Shown here piece after piece: positions 17,118-28,756 of a stretch of 64,000 nucleotides of DNA. Made by a program: the position numbers and the translations under genes. Origin of the DNA: Bartonella kosoyi (GTDB lineage Bacteria > Pseudomonadota > Alphaproteobacteria > Rhizobiales > Rhizobiaceae); NCBI RefSeq assembly GCF_003606325.2, contig NZ_CP031843.2:248001-312000 (forward strand). The letters run 5' to 3'. The notes beneath the pieces are model-generated. The model worked only from the letters and a program-made list of their open reading frames with translations, was not told the DNA's origin and ran no database searches. The stretch's first letter is position 1. Each line of letters starts with the position of its first letter.

Positions 17118-18356
17118 ATGAAAAAAAATGTTCTCATTATTGGTGCTGGAGGTGTTGCACAAGTTGTTGCCCACAAATGTGCTCAAAACAACAATATTCT
17201 TGGTGAAATTCATATTGCTTCACGAACACTCAAAAAGTGTGAAGCTATTATTGCTTCTATTAAAGAAAAAAACACTATGAAAGAACAAGGTGTTCTCAAA
17301 AGCCATTCGCTCAATGCCATGAATGTAGAAGAAACCGTAAAGCTCATCCAAAAGACCAAGTGTGAAATTGTCATTAATGTTGGTTCAGCCTTTCTTAATA
17401 TGTCTGTTCTTTCAGCCTGTATCGAAACCAAATGTGCTTATATCGATACTGCCATTCATGAAGACCCTCTTAAAATTTGTGAAACCCCACCCTGGTACGG
17501 CAATTATGAATGGCCACGGCGTCAAGAATGTGAACAAGCTGGTATCACGGCTATTTTAGGTGCGGGCTTTGATCCAGGTGTGGTCAATGCGTATGCAGCG
17601 TTAGCGCATAAATGTTATTTTGATAAAATCACAGATATTGATATTATTGATATTAATGCTGGAAATCATGGGCGTTGGTTTGCTACAAATTTTGATCCAG
17701 AAATTAACTTCCGAGAATTTACAGGACAAGTATGGTCATGGCAAAACAAAAAATGGACTTCTAACAAAATGTTTGAAGTCAGCCATGAATGGGATCTTCC
17801 CGTTGTTGGAAAACAAAAAGCCTATATGACAGGACACGATGAAATTCATTCACTTTCCAAAAATCTTGATGTCCAAAATGTCCGCTTCTGGATGGGGTTT
17901 AGTGATCGTTATATCACTGTTTTTACCGTTTTGAAAAATCTTGGTCTCTTATCCGAACAGCCCATTAAAACTGCAGAAGGACAAGAAATTGTCCCTTTAA
18001 AGGTTGTCAAAGCTGTCTTACCTGATCCTTCTTCTCTTGCGCCTGAATACACAGGAAAAACCTGTATTGGAGATCTTATCAAAGGCGAAAAAGATGGAAA
18101 ACCAAAAGAAATTTTTATCTATAACATAGCCGATCACAAACAAGCTTTTCATGAAACCGGTGCACAAGGCATTTCCTATACAGCTGGTGTACCAGCAGCC
18201 GCCGCAGCTCTCCTTATTGCCACAGGCGAATGGGATGTTAAAACGATGGTCAACGTAGAAGAATTACCACCCCACCCTTTCCTCAAATATCTTGATCATA
18301 TGGGGCTCCCTACCTTTATAAGAGAACAAGAAGAGGATAAAAAATTACAATTTTAA
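17118..18356 (+). CDS. Carboxynorspermidine/carboxyspermidine dehydrogenase (saccharopine dehydrogenase family)
   Basis: A 412-residue NAD(P)H-dependent enzyme with an N-terminal Rossmann motif IIGAGGVAQVVAHKCAQN (residues about 6-23) and the saccharopine dehydrogenase segments ITAILGAGFDPGVVNAYAA and YTAGVPAAAAALLIATG. It condenses aspartate semialdehyde with a diamine and reduces the product to carboxy(nor)spermidine. The pairing with nspC at 53 bases and an AAGGAG ribosome binding site near 17100 support this role over lysine catabolism; the exact diamine substrate cannot be read from sequence. Confidence 0.88.
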   Translation: MKKNVLIIGAGGVAQVVAHKCAQNNNILGEIHIASRTLKKCEAIIASIKEKNTMKEQGVLKSHSLNAMNVEETVKLIQKTKCEIVINVGSAFLNMSVLSACIETKCAYIDTAIHEDPLKICETPPWYGNYEWPRRQECEQAGITAILGAGFDPGVVNAYAALAHKCYFDKITDIDIIDINAGNHGRWFATNFDPEINFREFTGQVWSWQNKKWTSNKMFEVSHEWDLPVVGKQKAYMTGHDEIHSLSKNLDVQNVRFWMGFSDRYITVFTVLKNLGLLSEQPIKTAEGQEIVPLKVVKAVLPDPSSLAPEYTGKTCIGDLIKGEKDGKPKEIFIYNIADHKQAFHETGAQGISYTAGVPAAAAALLIATGEWDVKTMVNVEELPPHPFLKYLDHMGLPTFIREQEEDKKLQF

Positions 18357-18434
18357 ATTTATCCCTATAGAAAACATAGATCTGATTTTTTAAGTTATTA
18401 CAAAACTGCCTCATAAAAAAAACTTAATATTCTT

Positions 18435-18521
18435 ATGAAATTATGTTTTTTAGCTATTGGTTATATTTTGGCAACATTGGGATTTCTTAAAAACTTTAAA
18501 GAAGATCCAGATCATCTTTAA
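18435..18521 (+). CDS. Possible 28-residue membrane peptide
   Basis: MKLCFLAIGYILATLGFLKN followed by FKEDPDHL: one hydrophobic helix and an acidic tail. There is no clear ribosome binding site. It lies downstream of the nspC pair and upstream of a strong terminator, so it is probably transcribed. Could be chance. Confidence 0.25.
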   Translation: MKLCFLAIGYILATLGFLKNFKEDPDHL

Positions 18522-18622
18522 GATACAGAAAACAATGATAAAAAAGAACAGAGAGACATAACTTAATCACATCGCATGACCTACTATTGTCATCCAAAAG
18601 AGAGTGTCTAAACAAAAGATAT

Positions 18623-18659
18623 AAAAATACCGCTCTTTTTTTAAAAGAGTGGTATTTTT
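18623..18659 (+). terminator. Intrinsic terminator downstream of the nspC operon
   Basis: Arms of 17 bases (AAAAATACCGCTCTTTT and AAAAGAGTGGTATTTTT, one G-U pair) around a three-base loop. The U-rich ends on both strands make it potentially bidirectional. It is about 270 bases after the nspC partner gene. Confidence 0.75.
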
Positions 18660-18860
18660 AAAATATTTGATCGCTTCTTCATTTTTAAGGACAAAGATCC
18701 TCAATCCGCACCAATCATTAAACAACCTGCTTTCTTTAAAAAAATTCCTCTTGGCTTTCCACTTCATACAGCTCTATAAGAAAACTTTGCTCTGAATATA
18801 AATTGTAAGCATAATTTATTGCTGTGGACATTGAATGAGAGCTCCATACTCATAGGATTT

Positions 18861-18990
18861 TCTCATGACAAATCTATTTATATTGAATTAATCAAAACCA
18901 CTTTTTCTACATGTCACAAGCGGAAGAGATCTGTGTGAATAAAAGGGCAAGAAAAAAATACTTTTTATAAACGCTTTCAAATAGCCGAAA
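18861..18990 (+). repeat. Dispersed intergenic repeat, copy B
   Basis: Contains ATGACAAATCTATTTATATT, then ATCAAAACCA, ACATGTCACAAGCGGAAG, ATCTGTGTG and ATAAAAG in the order seen in copies near 2300 (reverse), 36311 and 53797. The first 40 bases are about 75 percent identical to the 53797 copy by eye. Confidence 0.6.
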
Positions 18991-19463
18991 ATTGTATAAC
19001 ATTGAAGGCTCATAAATATAACTTTTGGCGTCAACTTATACCTTTTATGAAGCATAAAGATGATGGTGGATAATGAGTTTTATATACTTCACGAAGAGCT
19101 TTATCGTTATACCATTACGAGCATACTATCGCGAAATAGATTTGATAGCTTTGAGAGATGTTTCCTTAAAACACAGCACGTAAATAGGCTGAGAATCCCA
19201 TCCCGAAATTTATAACAGGATGAAACACCACACATGTAAAACTTGACATAGACTAAATACCACCGCTTTAAACGCGTGTACACAACAGGGTAATTAATCA
19301 AAACAGCACAACAGAGATTTAAAACAACAATTATTGAAAAGCACACAAAAAATTAAGTGGAATACCTCATACGATTGTTTTTATTCTCTCTCAAAATTTG
19401 TTGCATGCTTCACAAATATTTACTGTCTCTTTGGCTTTTTAAAATGTCCTTTTTAAAAGCTTT

Positions 19464-20870
19464 TTAAATATGAAGCGGTTTAGCAAATGTTGCCAAAGCT
19501 GCCTCACGAACTGCTTCTGATAAGGTAGGGTGTGCATGACAACAGCGCCCTAGATCCTCTGATGAACCACCAAATTCCATTAGGACTGCAATTTCATGAA
19601 TCATTTCACCAGCACCAAATCCAAGAATATGCCCGCCCAAAACTCGATCTGTTTTTTTATCAGCAAGAATTTTAACAAATCCATCACTTTTTTGCATCGC
19701 GCGTGCACGACCATTAGCCATAAAAGGAAATTTGCCAACATTATATTCAATACCGGCTTCTTTCAGTTCTTCTTCTGTTTTTCCTACACTCGCAATCTCC
19801 GGCTGTGTATAAACAACACTAGGAATAACATCAAAGTTAACATGCCCTTTTTGACCTGCCAAAATTTCTGCCACCGCAACGCCTTCTTCCTCTGCTTTAT
19901 GCGCTAACATTGGTCCTTTTACGACATCACCAATCGCATAAATTCCTGGAACATTCGTCTGCCAATGGGCATCAATTGCAATAAATCCCCGTTCATCTAA
20001 CTGAATACCAGCCTCACTCAAACCAAGCCCCTCCGTATAAGGAGAACGCCCAGTCGCAATAAGCACAACATCAGCCTCTAAGGTTTCAGATTCACCACCT
20101 TTAACAGATTCAAAGCTCACCTGAGCCGTTGAGCCAGATTGTGTAATGGCTGTCACCTTTGCACCCATTTTATATTCAATCCCCTGTTTTTCCATTAACT
20201 TTTGAAATTGACGTGAAACTTCACCATCCATTGAGCCCAAAACTTTATTAAGATACTCAATAATAGTCACTTTAGCCCCTAAGCGGCTCCAAACCGACCC
20301 AAGTTCCGAACCAATAACACCAGCGCCCACGACAATCATACGGGATGGTACTTTTTCAAGAGAAAGAGCTCCCGTAGAAGAAACAATTATCTTTTCATCA
20401 ATTTCAACATTCACCCCTGGAATGCCTGAACTTTCTGAACCCGTAGCAATAATAATATTTTTTGTTTCAATTGTTTGCTTGTTACCATCTCTAGCAACAA
20501 CTTCCACATGACCCGCGTTTACAATTTTGGCTGTTCCAAAAAAAGTATCAACTTTATTTTTTTTCATCAAAAAAGAAACACCGCTTGTATTAGCTGTCAC
20601 CACGGCTTTCTTATGAACCATCATTTGTTCAAGATTAAGTTTAGATTTGCCAATAGAAATCCCAAGCGTTTCAAAACCATGCTGGGTTTCAGCAAACACT
20701 TCTGAAGCGTGTAACAACGCTTTAGAAGGTATACAACCAACATTGAGACATGTTCCCCCTAATGTTGTACGCTTTTCAATAATCGCTACTTTAAGCCCTA
20801 GTTGTGCCGCCTTTATTGCTGCTACATAACCACCTGGACCCGCTCCGATCACAGCCATATCATAAGACAT
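19464..20870 (-). CDS. lpdA: Dihydrolipoyl dehydrogenase (E3 of 2-oxoglutarate dehydrogenase)
   Basis: A 468-residue FAD flavoprotein that reoxidises dihydrolipoamide on SucB with NAD. It has the FAD-binding GAGPGGYVAAIKAAQLG, the redox disulfide in GGTCLNVGCIPSKAL (Cys near residues 40 and 45), the NAD-binding GAGVIGSELGSVW, and the C-terminal His-Glu base HAHPTLSEA. Its place as last gene of the mdh-sucCDAB unit marks it as the copy serving the 2-oxoglutarate complex; another lpd may serve pyruvate dehydrogenase elsewhere. Confidence 0.95.
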   Translation of the reverse strand: MSYDMAVIGAGPGGYVAAIKAAQLGLKVAIIEKRTTLGGTCLNVGCIPSKALLHASEVFAETQHGFETLGISIGKSKLNLEQMMVHKKAVVTANTSGVSFLMKKNKVDTFFGTAKIVNAGHVEVVARDGNKQTIETKNIIIATGSESSGIPGVNVEIDEKIIVSSTGALSLEKVPSRMIVVGAGVIGSELGSVWSRLGAKVTIIEYLNKVLGSMDGEVSRQFQKLMEKQGIEYKMGAKVTAITQSGSTAQVSFESVKGGESETLEADVVLIATGRSPYTEGLGLSEAGIQLDERGFIAIDAHWQTNVPGIYAIGDVVKGPMLAHKAEEEGVAVAEILAGQKGHVNFDVIPSVVYTQPEIASVGKTEEELKEAGIEYNVGKFPFMANGRARAMQKSDGFVKILADKKTDRVLGGHILGFGAGEMIHEIAVLMEFGGSSEDLGRCCHAHPTLSEAVREAALATFAKPLHI

Positions 20871-20901
20871 CCGTTTCTCCTTTCATCCTGAAAACTGTAT
20901 T

Positions 20902-22113
20902 TTACAAGTCAAGAACAAGGCGTTCCGGATCTTCTAAGCTTTCCTTAACACGCACAAGGAAAGTTACAGCTTCTTGCCCATCCACAATACGGTGATCATA
21001 AGAAAGCGCTAAATACATCATGGGGCGGATCACAACTTGGCCCTCAACAACCATTGCACGTTCTTTAATCGCATGCATTCCCAAAATACCAGATTGTGGT
21101 GCATTCAAAATCGGTGTTGACATCAACGACCCATACACACCACCATTGGTAATAGTAAAAGTTCCGCCTTGCATATCAGAAACGGCTAATTTTCCATCAC
21201 GCGCAAGACGTCCCAAACGGCCAATCTCCTTTTCAATTTCTGCCAATGACATTTGATCTGCATCACGCACCACTGGAACGACAAGTCCTTTATCCGTTCC
21301 AACAGCAATTCCAACATTGACATAGTTTTTGTAAACAATATCTGTTCCATCAATTTCGGCATTAACAGCAGGAAGTTCTTTTAATGCATGACAAACAGCT
21401 TTGGTAAAAAATCCCATAAAACCAAGTTTAACACCATGTTTCTTTTCAAAAAGATCTTTATAACGCTTGCGCAAATCCATTACCGCCGACATATCAACCT
21501 CATTAAATGTGGTTAACATTGCTGCTACATTTTGCGCATCTTTAAGACGGCGCGCAATTGTTTGACGCAATTTCGTCATACGAACCCGCTCTTCACGTGT
21601 TTCTGGAACAGAAACTACTGAAGAACCTGTTGCAGGAGAAGAAGGTGTAGGTGTTTTTGTCCTTTGTTCTAGTCCACCAAGAACATCTCCTTTAAGAATT
21701 TGTCCACGTTTTCCAGAACCTGCAATATCACTTTTCGCTATATTATTTTCAGCCATCAATTTTGCTGCTGAAGGTGAAGGAAGCATAGTACTGCTCGAAG
21801 CAAGCTTCTCCGATTCAGATGAAGCCGCTGGAACAGATGTCGCAGAAGGTGAAAATGATTGGGTAACACCGGCTTCGCCAGCTTCCACCACTCCTAAAAG
21901 AGCATTCACTTCGACCGTATCGCCTTCTTTTGCAATGATTTCAGATAATTTTCCTACAACAGGAGAAGGAACTTCAACAGTTACCTTATCAGTTTCTAAT
22001 TCAACCAAAGGCTCATCCATAGCGACAGCTTCGCCAAGTTTTTTAAACCATTTGCCAACCGTTGCTTCGGTAACCGATTCGCCCAAAGTAGGAACACGGA
22101 TTTCAGTAGTCAT
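20902..22113 (-). CDS. sucB: 2-oxoglutarate dehydrogenase E2, dihydrolipoyllysine succinyltransferase
   Basis: The 403-residue E2 core protein carries an N-terminal lipoyl domain with the lipoylated Lys in ETDKVTVEV (near residue 43), a Pro/Ser/Ala-rich linker, a peripheral-subunit-binding domain ([20 protein letters not shown]), and the acyltransferase domain with catalytic DHRIVDG near the C-terminus. It transfers the succinyl group from lipoate to CoA. Separated by 31 bases from lpdA and by 32 from sucA. Confidence 0.97.
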   Translation of the reverse strand: MTTEIRVPTLGESVTEATVGKWFKKLGEAVAMDEPLVELETDKVTVEVPSPVVGKLSEIIAKEGDTVEVNALLGVVEAGEAGVTQSFSPSATSVPAASSESEKLASSSTMLPSPSAAKLMAENNIAKSDIAGSGKRGQILKGDVLGGLEQRTKTPTPSSPATGSSVVSVPETREERVRMTKLRQTIARRLKDAQNVAAMLTTFNEVDMSAVMDLRKRYKDLFEKKHGVKLGFMGFFTKAVCHALKELPAVNAEIDGTDIVYKNYVNVGIAVGTDKGLVVPVVRDADQMSLAEIEKEIGRLGRLARDGKLAVSDMQGGTFTITNGGVYGSLMSTPILNAPQSGILGMHAIKERAMVVEGQVVIRPMMYLALSYDHRIVDGQEAVTFLVRVKESLEDPERLVLDL

Positions 22114-22145
22114 AATATTTTTCCATACATCAGAGTAGTAACAAA

Positions 22146-25145
22146 TTAAGAACCTAACGCGTCTTTAAGAAACGCAGCCAGTTGTTCAAGGTGTTTCACC
22201 ATTAACCCAGAGGCCGGTGACGCACTCGCCGGACGTCCCGCATAACGAGCACGTGAATATTGCGCATTAATATGCGTCAAAACCCATTCCAAATAAGGCT
22301 CAATAAATGACCAAGCCCCCATGTTTTTTGGCTCTTCTTGGCACCAAAAAACTTCTGCCTGCAAAAAGCGCGATAACACATTCACCAAAACTTTTGCAGG
22401 GAAAGGATACAACTGTTCAACACGAAGGAGATAAACATCATCGATACCCTTTTTTTCACGTTCTTCATAAAGGTCGTAATAAACCTTTCCCGTACAAAGA
22501 ACGACACGGCGAATTTTATTATCTTTCTGTAACTTTACGACAGAATCCTTGAGATATTCTGCATCATCAAGCAATACACGAGAGAAACTTGTTTCTGGTC
22601 CCATTTCATTGAGAAGAGAAACGGCCCGCTTATGGCGCAAAAGCGATTTAGGTGTCATTAGAATTAATGGCTTACGAAAATCACGCTTAATTTGTCGACG
22701 CAAAATATGAAAATAATTTGCAGGGGTTGTACAATTAGCAACCTGCATATTATCTTCCGCACAAAGCTGAAGAAACCGCTCTAAACGTGCAGAAGAATGC
22801 TCCGGACCTTGCCCTTCAAAACCATGAGGCAATAAGCACACAAGACCAGACATACGAAGCCATTTACGCTCTGCAGATGAAATAAATTGATCAAAAATGA
22901 CCTGTGCACCATTAGAGAAGTCACCAAATTGTGCTTCCCAAAGTATTAATCCTCGTGGTTCAGCAAGAGAATATCCATATTCAAAACCAAGAACAGCTTC
23001 TTCAGAAAGCATAGAATTAACAACTTCATAAAGTGCTTGCCCCTTTTGTAAATGATTCAAAGGAATATAACGCGCTTCATTTTCTTGGTCATAAAGAACT
23101 GAATGACGTTGTGAAAAAGTTCCCCGTTCAACATCTTCACCGGAGAGACGTATCGGCGCTCCTTCTAAACAAAGTGAGCCAAAAGCGAGAGCCTCAGCGG
23201 TTGCCCAGTCAACGCCCTCACCAGTTTCGAAAATTTTAGCACGATTATTTAAAAAACGCTGTATCGTTTTATGAACATGAAAATTTTCTGGAACTTCGAC
23301 AAGTTTCTGACCAATTTCCTTTAAAGTCTTTAATTCAACACCCGTTGTTCTAGAATGTTGCTCATCAGCATGACTAAAGGCTTTAAGTCCCGTCCAGCTT
23401 CCATCAAGCCAATCAGCCTTATTAGGCTTATAAGAAGCACTTGCTTCAAACTCACCCTCAAGTTTATCACGCCATAATTTTTTTTGTTGCTCAATCTCTT
23501 CTAAAGAAACTATTCCTTCTGCGATCAATTGATCACTATAAAGCTGAAGAGTTGTTTTATGATTACGAATTGCTTTATACATAAGTGGCTGCGTAAAGGA
23601 AGGTTCATCGCCTTCATTATGTCCATAACGGCGATAACAAAACATGTCGATGACCACCGGTTTATGGAAAATTTGACGGAACTCCATTGCTATTTTAGCA
23701 ACAAAAACAACAGCTTCAGGATCATCACCATTCACATGAAAAATGGGAGCATCAATCATTTTTGCAACATCAGATGGATAAGGTGAAGAACGTGAAAAAC
23801 GTGGTGCCGTTGTAAAACCAATCTGATTATTGATAATCACATGAAGTGAGCCTGCAACACGATAACCTTTAAGGCCTGAAAGACCAAAAGTTTCTTGAAT
23901 AACGCCTTGTCCTGCAAAAGCAGCATCACCATGAATAAGCAATGGCAACACTTTTGAGCGCTCACTTAATGGGAGTGAATCAGTGTGTATAGGTCCGACA
24001 AGTTGATCTTGTTTAGCACGTGCTTTTCCCATAACAACCGGATCAACAATCTCAAGATGAGAAGGATTAGCTACAAGCGATAAATGAACTTTATTTCCAT
24101 CAAAGTCTAAATCAGCCGTCGTTCCTAAATGATATTTAACATCACCTGACCCCTCTACATCATCTGGCTTATAAGATCCCCCTTTGAATTCATGAAAAAT
24201 AGCTCTATGCGGCTTGGCGAGAACTTGTGAAAGAACATTTAAACGACCACGATGGGCCATTCCTAAAATAACTTCCCTAACCCCTAAAGCACTACCACAT
24301 TTAATAATTTGTTCAAGAGCAGGAATCAGCGCTTCACCACCATCGAGTCCAAAACGCTTTGTGCCTTTATATTTAGTGTCTAAAAACTGTTCGAATCCCT
24401 CTGCCTGAATAAGCTTATTTAGGATAGCTTTCTTGTCTTGCTGAGTGAAAGCAATTTTTTTATCTCGCCCTTCAATACGCTCTTGGAGCCATGCTTTCTG
24501 GATTGGATCAGAAACATGCATATATTCCACACCAATTGTTGAACAATAGGTACGATTGAGAATTTCAAGCATTTGCGGAATAGTTGCATATTCCAATCCT
24601 AAAACATTATCAATAAAAATAGGACGCTCATAATCAGCAGGAGTAAAACCGTAAGCTTCTGGAGAAAGCTCTTTATAATCATCCAACTTTTCCGCCAATT
24701 GAAGAGGGTCAAGCTTTGCACGAAGATGCCCCCGTGCTCGAAATGCACGAATCATCATAATGGCATGAACAGAATCACGCGTTGCGCGGATAATATCTTG
24801 TTCACCGGAAGTTTTTCCCTTTTGAGCAATCCCTGTTGCTGCTTTTTCTTTTAATTTATCACCAAGATATTTTTCAAGAGAAGACCAATCACCATCAAGA
24901 GCAGAAACCAACTCACCATCTGGCTTTAATGGCCAATGATCACGCTGCCATGTTGCTCCTTCAGCATTTTTGAGAACATCTTCTTTGTTATCATGAAGGC
25001 CTTCAAAAAAAGCACGCCACTGTGAATCAACACTGGTAGGATCTTTTTCATACTGAGCATAAAGTTGATCTATATAATCCGCATTCCCACCATAAAGAAA
25101 TGACGTCTGTGCAAAAAGACTATTTATCTCGTCCTGCCTTGCCAT
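22146..25145 (-). CDS. sucA: 2-oxoglutarate dehydrogenase E1
   Basis: A 999-residue thiamine-diphosphate enzyme that decarboxylates 2-oxoglutarate and passes the succinyl group to SucB. It has the N-terminal peptide contacting E2 ([17 protein letters not shown]), the [11 protein letters not shown] motif, the [14 protein letters not shown] segment and NNQIGFTT, and the conserved C-terminal [11 protein letters not shown]. Length is usual for Rhizobiales. It follows sucD after 166 bases that contain a very strong hairpin, so its expression may be set differently from sucCD. Confidence 0.97.
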   Translation of the reverse strand: MARQDEINSLFAQTSFLYGGNADYIDQLYAQYEKDPTSVDSQWRAFFEGLHDNKEDVLKNAEGATWQRDHWPLKPDGELVSALDGDWSSLEKYLGDKLKEKAATGIAQKGKTSGEQDIIRATRDSVHAIMMIRAFRARGHLRAKLDPLQLAEKLDDYKELSPEAYGFTPADYERPIFIDNVLGLEYATIPQMLEILNRTYCSTIGVEYMHVSDPIQKAWLQERIEGRDKKIAFTQQDKKAILNKLIQAEGFEQFLDTKYKGTKRFGLDGGEALIPALEQIIKCGSALGVREVILGMAHRGRLNVLSQVLAKPHRAIFHEFKGGSYKPDDVEGSGDVKYHLGTTADLDFDGNKVHLSLVANPSHLEIVDPVVMGKARAKQDQLVGPIHTDSLPLSERSKVLPLLIHGDAAFAGQGVIQETFGLSGLKGYRVAGSLHVIINNQIGFTTAPRFSRSSPYPSDVAKMIDAPIFHVNGDDPEAVVFVAKIAMEFRQIFHKPVVIDMFCYRRYGHNEGDEPSFTQPLMYKAIRNHKTTLQLYSDQLIAEGIVSLEEIEQQKKLWRDKLEGEFEASASYKPNKADWLDGSWTGLKAFSHADEQHSRTTGVELKTLKEIGQKLVEVPENFHVHKTIQRFLNNRAKIFETGEGVDWATAEALAFGSLCLEGAPIRLSGEDVERGTFSQRHSVLYDQENEARYIPLNHLQKGQALYEVVNSMLSEEAVLGFEYGYSLAEPRGLILWEAQFGDFSNGAQVIFDQFISSAERKWLRMSGLVCLLPHGFEGQGPEHSSARLERFLQLCAEDNMQVANCTTPANYFHILRRQIKRDFRKPLILMTPKSLLRHKRAVSLLNEMGPETSFSRVLLDDAEYLKDSVVKLQKDNKIRRVVLCTGKVYYDLYEEREKKGIDDVYLLRVEQLYPFPAKVLVNVLSRFLQAEVFWCQEEPKNMGAWSFIEPYLEWVLTHINAQYSRARYAGRPASASPASGLMVKHLEQLAAFLKDALGS

Positions 25146-25264
25146 ATACCTCTCCGGAACATCTATTCCGTCTCCTTATATCTCTTTTCAACCTTTCAAT
25201 GCTTACAAAGCAGATGAAGGGTCGAACATTCAGAAAAGTTTTACCTTTTTATACTCAAGTTTTT

Positions 25265-25304
25265 TTTCACCTGAATTAAGAATATTTTCTTAATTCAGGT
25301 GAAA
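25265..25304. terminator. 18-bp perfect hairpin between sucD and sucA
   Basis: Perfect 18-base arms starting TTTCACCTGAATTAAGAA flank the loop TATT, eight bases after the sucD stop. On the plus strand it is followed by TTTTCTTTT, so as an intrinsic terminator it points rightward (against the operon); in the operon transcript it is followed by an A run. It may protect the sucCD 3' end, block antisense transcription, or both. Confidence 0.55.
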
Positions 25305-25311
25305 TTTTCTT

Positions 25312-26214
25312 TTAGCCTTTCAAAACTGACATCAAAGTCTTACCTATTTGTGATGGCGAAGGAGATACACGAATCCCTGCTGATTCCATTGCCGCAATTT
25401 TATCTTCTGCTCCACCTTTACCACCAGAAATAACAGCACCAGCATGCCCCATTGTACGTCCTGGAGGAGCAGTACGACCAGCAATAAAGCCAACAACGGG
25501 CTTTTTACGACCTTTTCTTGCTTCATCTTGTAAAAATTGTGCTGCTTCTTCTTCAGCAGATCCCCCAATTTCACCAATCATCACAATAGACTGGGTTTCA
25601 TCATCCGCTAAAAACATTTCCAACACATCAATAAATTCAGTCCCCTTAACAGGATCCCCCCCAATTCCTATAGCGGTTGTTTGTCCAAGACCTTCCTGAC
25701 TCGTTTGAAAAACAGCTTCATAAGTTAAAGTTCCCGACCGTGAAACAACCCCCACAGAACCTTTTCTAAAGATAGAACCAGGCATAATACCAATTTTACA
25801 TTCGTTTGGCGTGAGAATACCAGGACAATTAGGACCAATAAGACGAGATTTTGAGTTTTCTAATCGTGCCTTTACTTTAACCATATCCATAACAGGAATA
25901 CCTTCCGTAATACAGATAATTAAACGAACTTCAGCTTCAATCGCTTCTATAATAGCTGCCGCTGCTCCTGCAGGAGGAACATAAATAACGGAAGCATCCG
26001 CGCCTGTTTTTTCTTTTGCTTCTGCAACACTAGCAAAGATAGGAAGAGTCTCACCTTTTGAACCCTCCCATATTTCTCCACCCTTTTTAGGATTAACACC
26101 ACCAACCATTTGCGTGCCATGATAAGCAAGCGCCTGTTCTGTATGAAATGTTCCTGTTTTTCCTGTAAGCCCCTGAATCAGAACTTTTGTATCCTTATTC
26201 ACAAGAATTGACAT
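25312..26214 (-). CDS. sucD: Succinyl-CoA synthetase alpha subunit
   Basis: A 300-residue CoA-binding subunit that with SucC converts succinyl-CoA to succinate with formation of a nucleoside triphosphate. Visible features are the N-terminal CoA-binding Rossmann fold ([26 protein letters not shown]; here with H at the end), [14 protein letters not shown], and the phosphohistidine motif [17 protein letters not shown] near residue 245. It is separated by three bases from the sucC stop, the standard coupled pair. Confidence 0.97.
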   Translation of the reverse strand: MSILVNKDTKVLIQGLTGKTGTFHTEQALAYHGTQMVGGVNPKKGGEIWEGSKGETLPIFASVAEAKEKTGADASVIYVPPAGAAAAIIEAIEAEVRLIICITEGIPVMDMVKVKARLENSKSRLIGPNCPGILTPNECKIGIMPGSIFRKGSVGVVSRSGTLTYEAVFQTSQEGLGQTTAIGIGGDPVKGTEFIDVLEMFLADDETQSIVMIGEIGGSAEEEAAQFLQDEARKGRKKPVVGFIAGRTAPPGRTMGHAGAVISGGKGGAEDKIAAMESAGIRVSPSPSQIGKTLMSVLKG

Positions 26215-26217
26215 CGC

Positions 26218-27414
26218 TTAAGCTCCCTTCACGGCTGCAACAATTTTTTGAGCAGCATCATCTAAATCATCAGCGGGAATAACATTCAAACCACTGTCCT
26301 TGATAATTGCTTTACCTTGCTCAACATTCGTACCTTCAAGACGAACAACTAAGGGAACCTTTAAACCAACTTCACGAACAGCAGCGACCACACCTTCAGC
26401 AATGACATCACAACGCATAATTCCACCAAAAATGTTAACCAAAATGCCCTTAACATTTGGATCAGCTGTAATAATCTTAAAAGCAGCAGTCACCTTTTCT
26501 TTTGATGCGCCACCTCCCACATCTAAAAAATTTGCCGGTTCAGCGCCATAAAGCTTGATGATATCCATGGTTGCCATAGCAAGACCCGCACCATTGACCA
26601 TGCAACCAATTGTACCCTCAAGAGCAACATAAGCCAGATCATGCTTTGAAGCTTCAATTTCTTTTGGATCTTCTTCTGAAAGATCGCGCAATTCTAAAAT
26701 ATCTGGATGACGAAACAAAGCATTATTATCAAAAGAAACTTTTGCATCCAAAACGCGCAAATGACCATCTTTCATCACAATAAGCGGATTGATTTCTAAA
26801 AGGCTCATATCTTTTTCACAAAATGCTTTATAGAGAATTGGAAAAAGCTTTTCACCATCTTCCCGTGCACTATCGCGCAATCCCAATGCATCACACAGTC
26901 TTGCACAATCAGCAGAGGTAACACCCTCTGTCACATCAATGGGCAGAGTGAAGATTTTTTCTGGTGTTTCTTCAGCAACTGTTTCAATATCCATTCCACC
27001 TTCTGTTGAAACAACAAAAGCAATCCGACCAACATTCCGATCAACCAAAAGCGAAAGATAAAGCTCGCGTTCAATATCAGCACCATCTTCAATGTAAAGA
27101 CGATTGACCTGTTTACCTTCTGGACCAGTTTGCTTGGTTACCAAAGTTTTCCCAAGCATTTCTTGAACATTTGCAACAACTTCTTCAACAGAATGTGCAA
27201 GCCGAACACCACCCTTTGCATCAAGACCAAGTTCTTTAAACTTCCCCTTACCACGACCACCAGCGTGTATCTGACTTTTAACCACATAGAGAGGTCCGGG
27301 CAATTTTTTTGCCCATTTTTCAGCTTGCTCGATAGAATAAACAGCAACACCATTTGCAATGGGAGCTCCATATTCATGAAGCAGACGTTTGGCCTGATAC
27401 TCATGGATATTCAT
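26218..27414 (-). CDS. sucC: Succinyl-CoA synthetase beta subunit
   Basis: A 398-residue ATP-grasp protein providing the nucleotide and succinate sites. N-terminal [27 protein letters not shown] and the C-terminal [15 protein letters not shown] are classic. It lies between mdh (91 bases upstream) and sucD, within the TCA-cycle operon. Confidence 0.97.
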   Translation of the reverse strand: MNIHEYQAKRLLHEYGAPIANGVAVYSIEQAEKWAKKLPGPLYVVKSQIHAGGRGKGKFKELGLDAKGGVRLAHSVEEVVANVQEMLGKTLVTKQTGPEGKQVNRLYIEDGADIERELYLSLLVDRNVGRIAFVVSTEGGMDIETVAEETPEKIFTLPIDVTEGVTSADCARLCDALGLRDSAREDGEKLFPILYKAFCEKDMSLLEINPLIVMKDGHLRVLDAKVSFDNNALFRHPDILELRDLSEEDPKEIEASKHDLAYVALEGTIGCMVNGAGLAMATMDIIKLYGAEPANFLDVGGGASKEKVTAAFKIITADPNVKGILVNIFGGIMRCDVIAEGVVAAVREVGLKVPLVVRLEGTNVEQGKAIIKDSGLNVIPADDLDDAAQKIVAAVKGA

Positions 27415-27505
27415 GCATTTGTCCTTTTCTTTTATGAATTATTATTAATCCTAAAGTTCTAATATTCTAAAATACTTTATTTTAATGAACGAAATCTTAT
27501 TTTAT

Positions 27506-28486
<981 letters not shown>

Positions 28487-28756
28487 TTAGATCATTCAGC
28501 GCACACTCATCAGCGCCCATATACTGAAAATTTTTGACTTAAACCACATTTAAACAATATCATAAAAAGCAGTAAAGAAATGAAATTTACAAATTTTTCT
28601 CCTTACAGAAACAACAACCCTCCGCAGAAACAACTATTAGAAAATTATCATGATGTATCGATAAAGTGAATTTTTAAAAAATACAACAGAATTATTACAT
28701 TTCTTTAATTTCAAAGAGTTATTGTTTTTACAGTTTACGTAAAGGTAAAAGTATAA

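Larger units (their letters stand above)
18357..19463. other. Long intergenic region, 1.1 kb
   Basis: The gap holds a 28-codon frame at 18435, a strong bidirectional terminator at 18623-18659, and a repeat copy at about 18861-18990. The rest (18991-19463) is AT-rich with scattered stops in all frames and looks like decayed DNA; a 79-codon frame on the minus strand at 19107-19346 has no family features. A CACAAAAAATTAAGTG block near 19347 recurs near 30634. Confidence 0.6.

Noticed and set aside
19107..19346. 79-codon minus-strand frame in the long gap before lpdA
   Set aside because: Cys- and Val-rich translation with no signal peptide or domain and no ribosome binding site; looks like decayed DNA.
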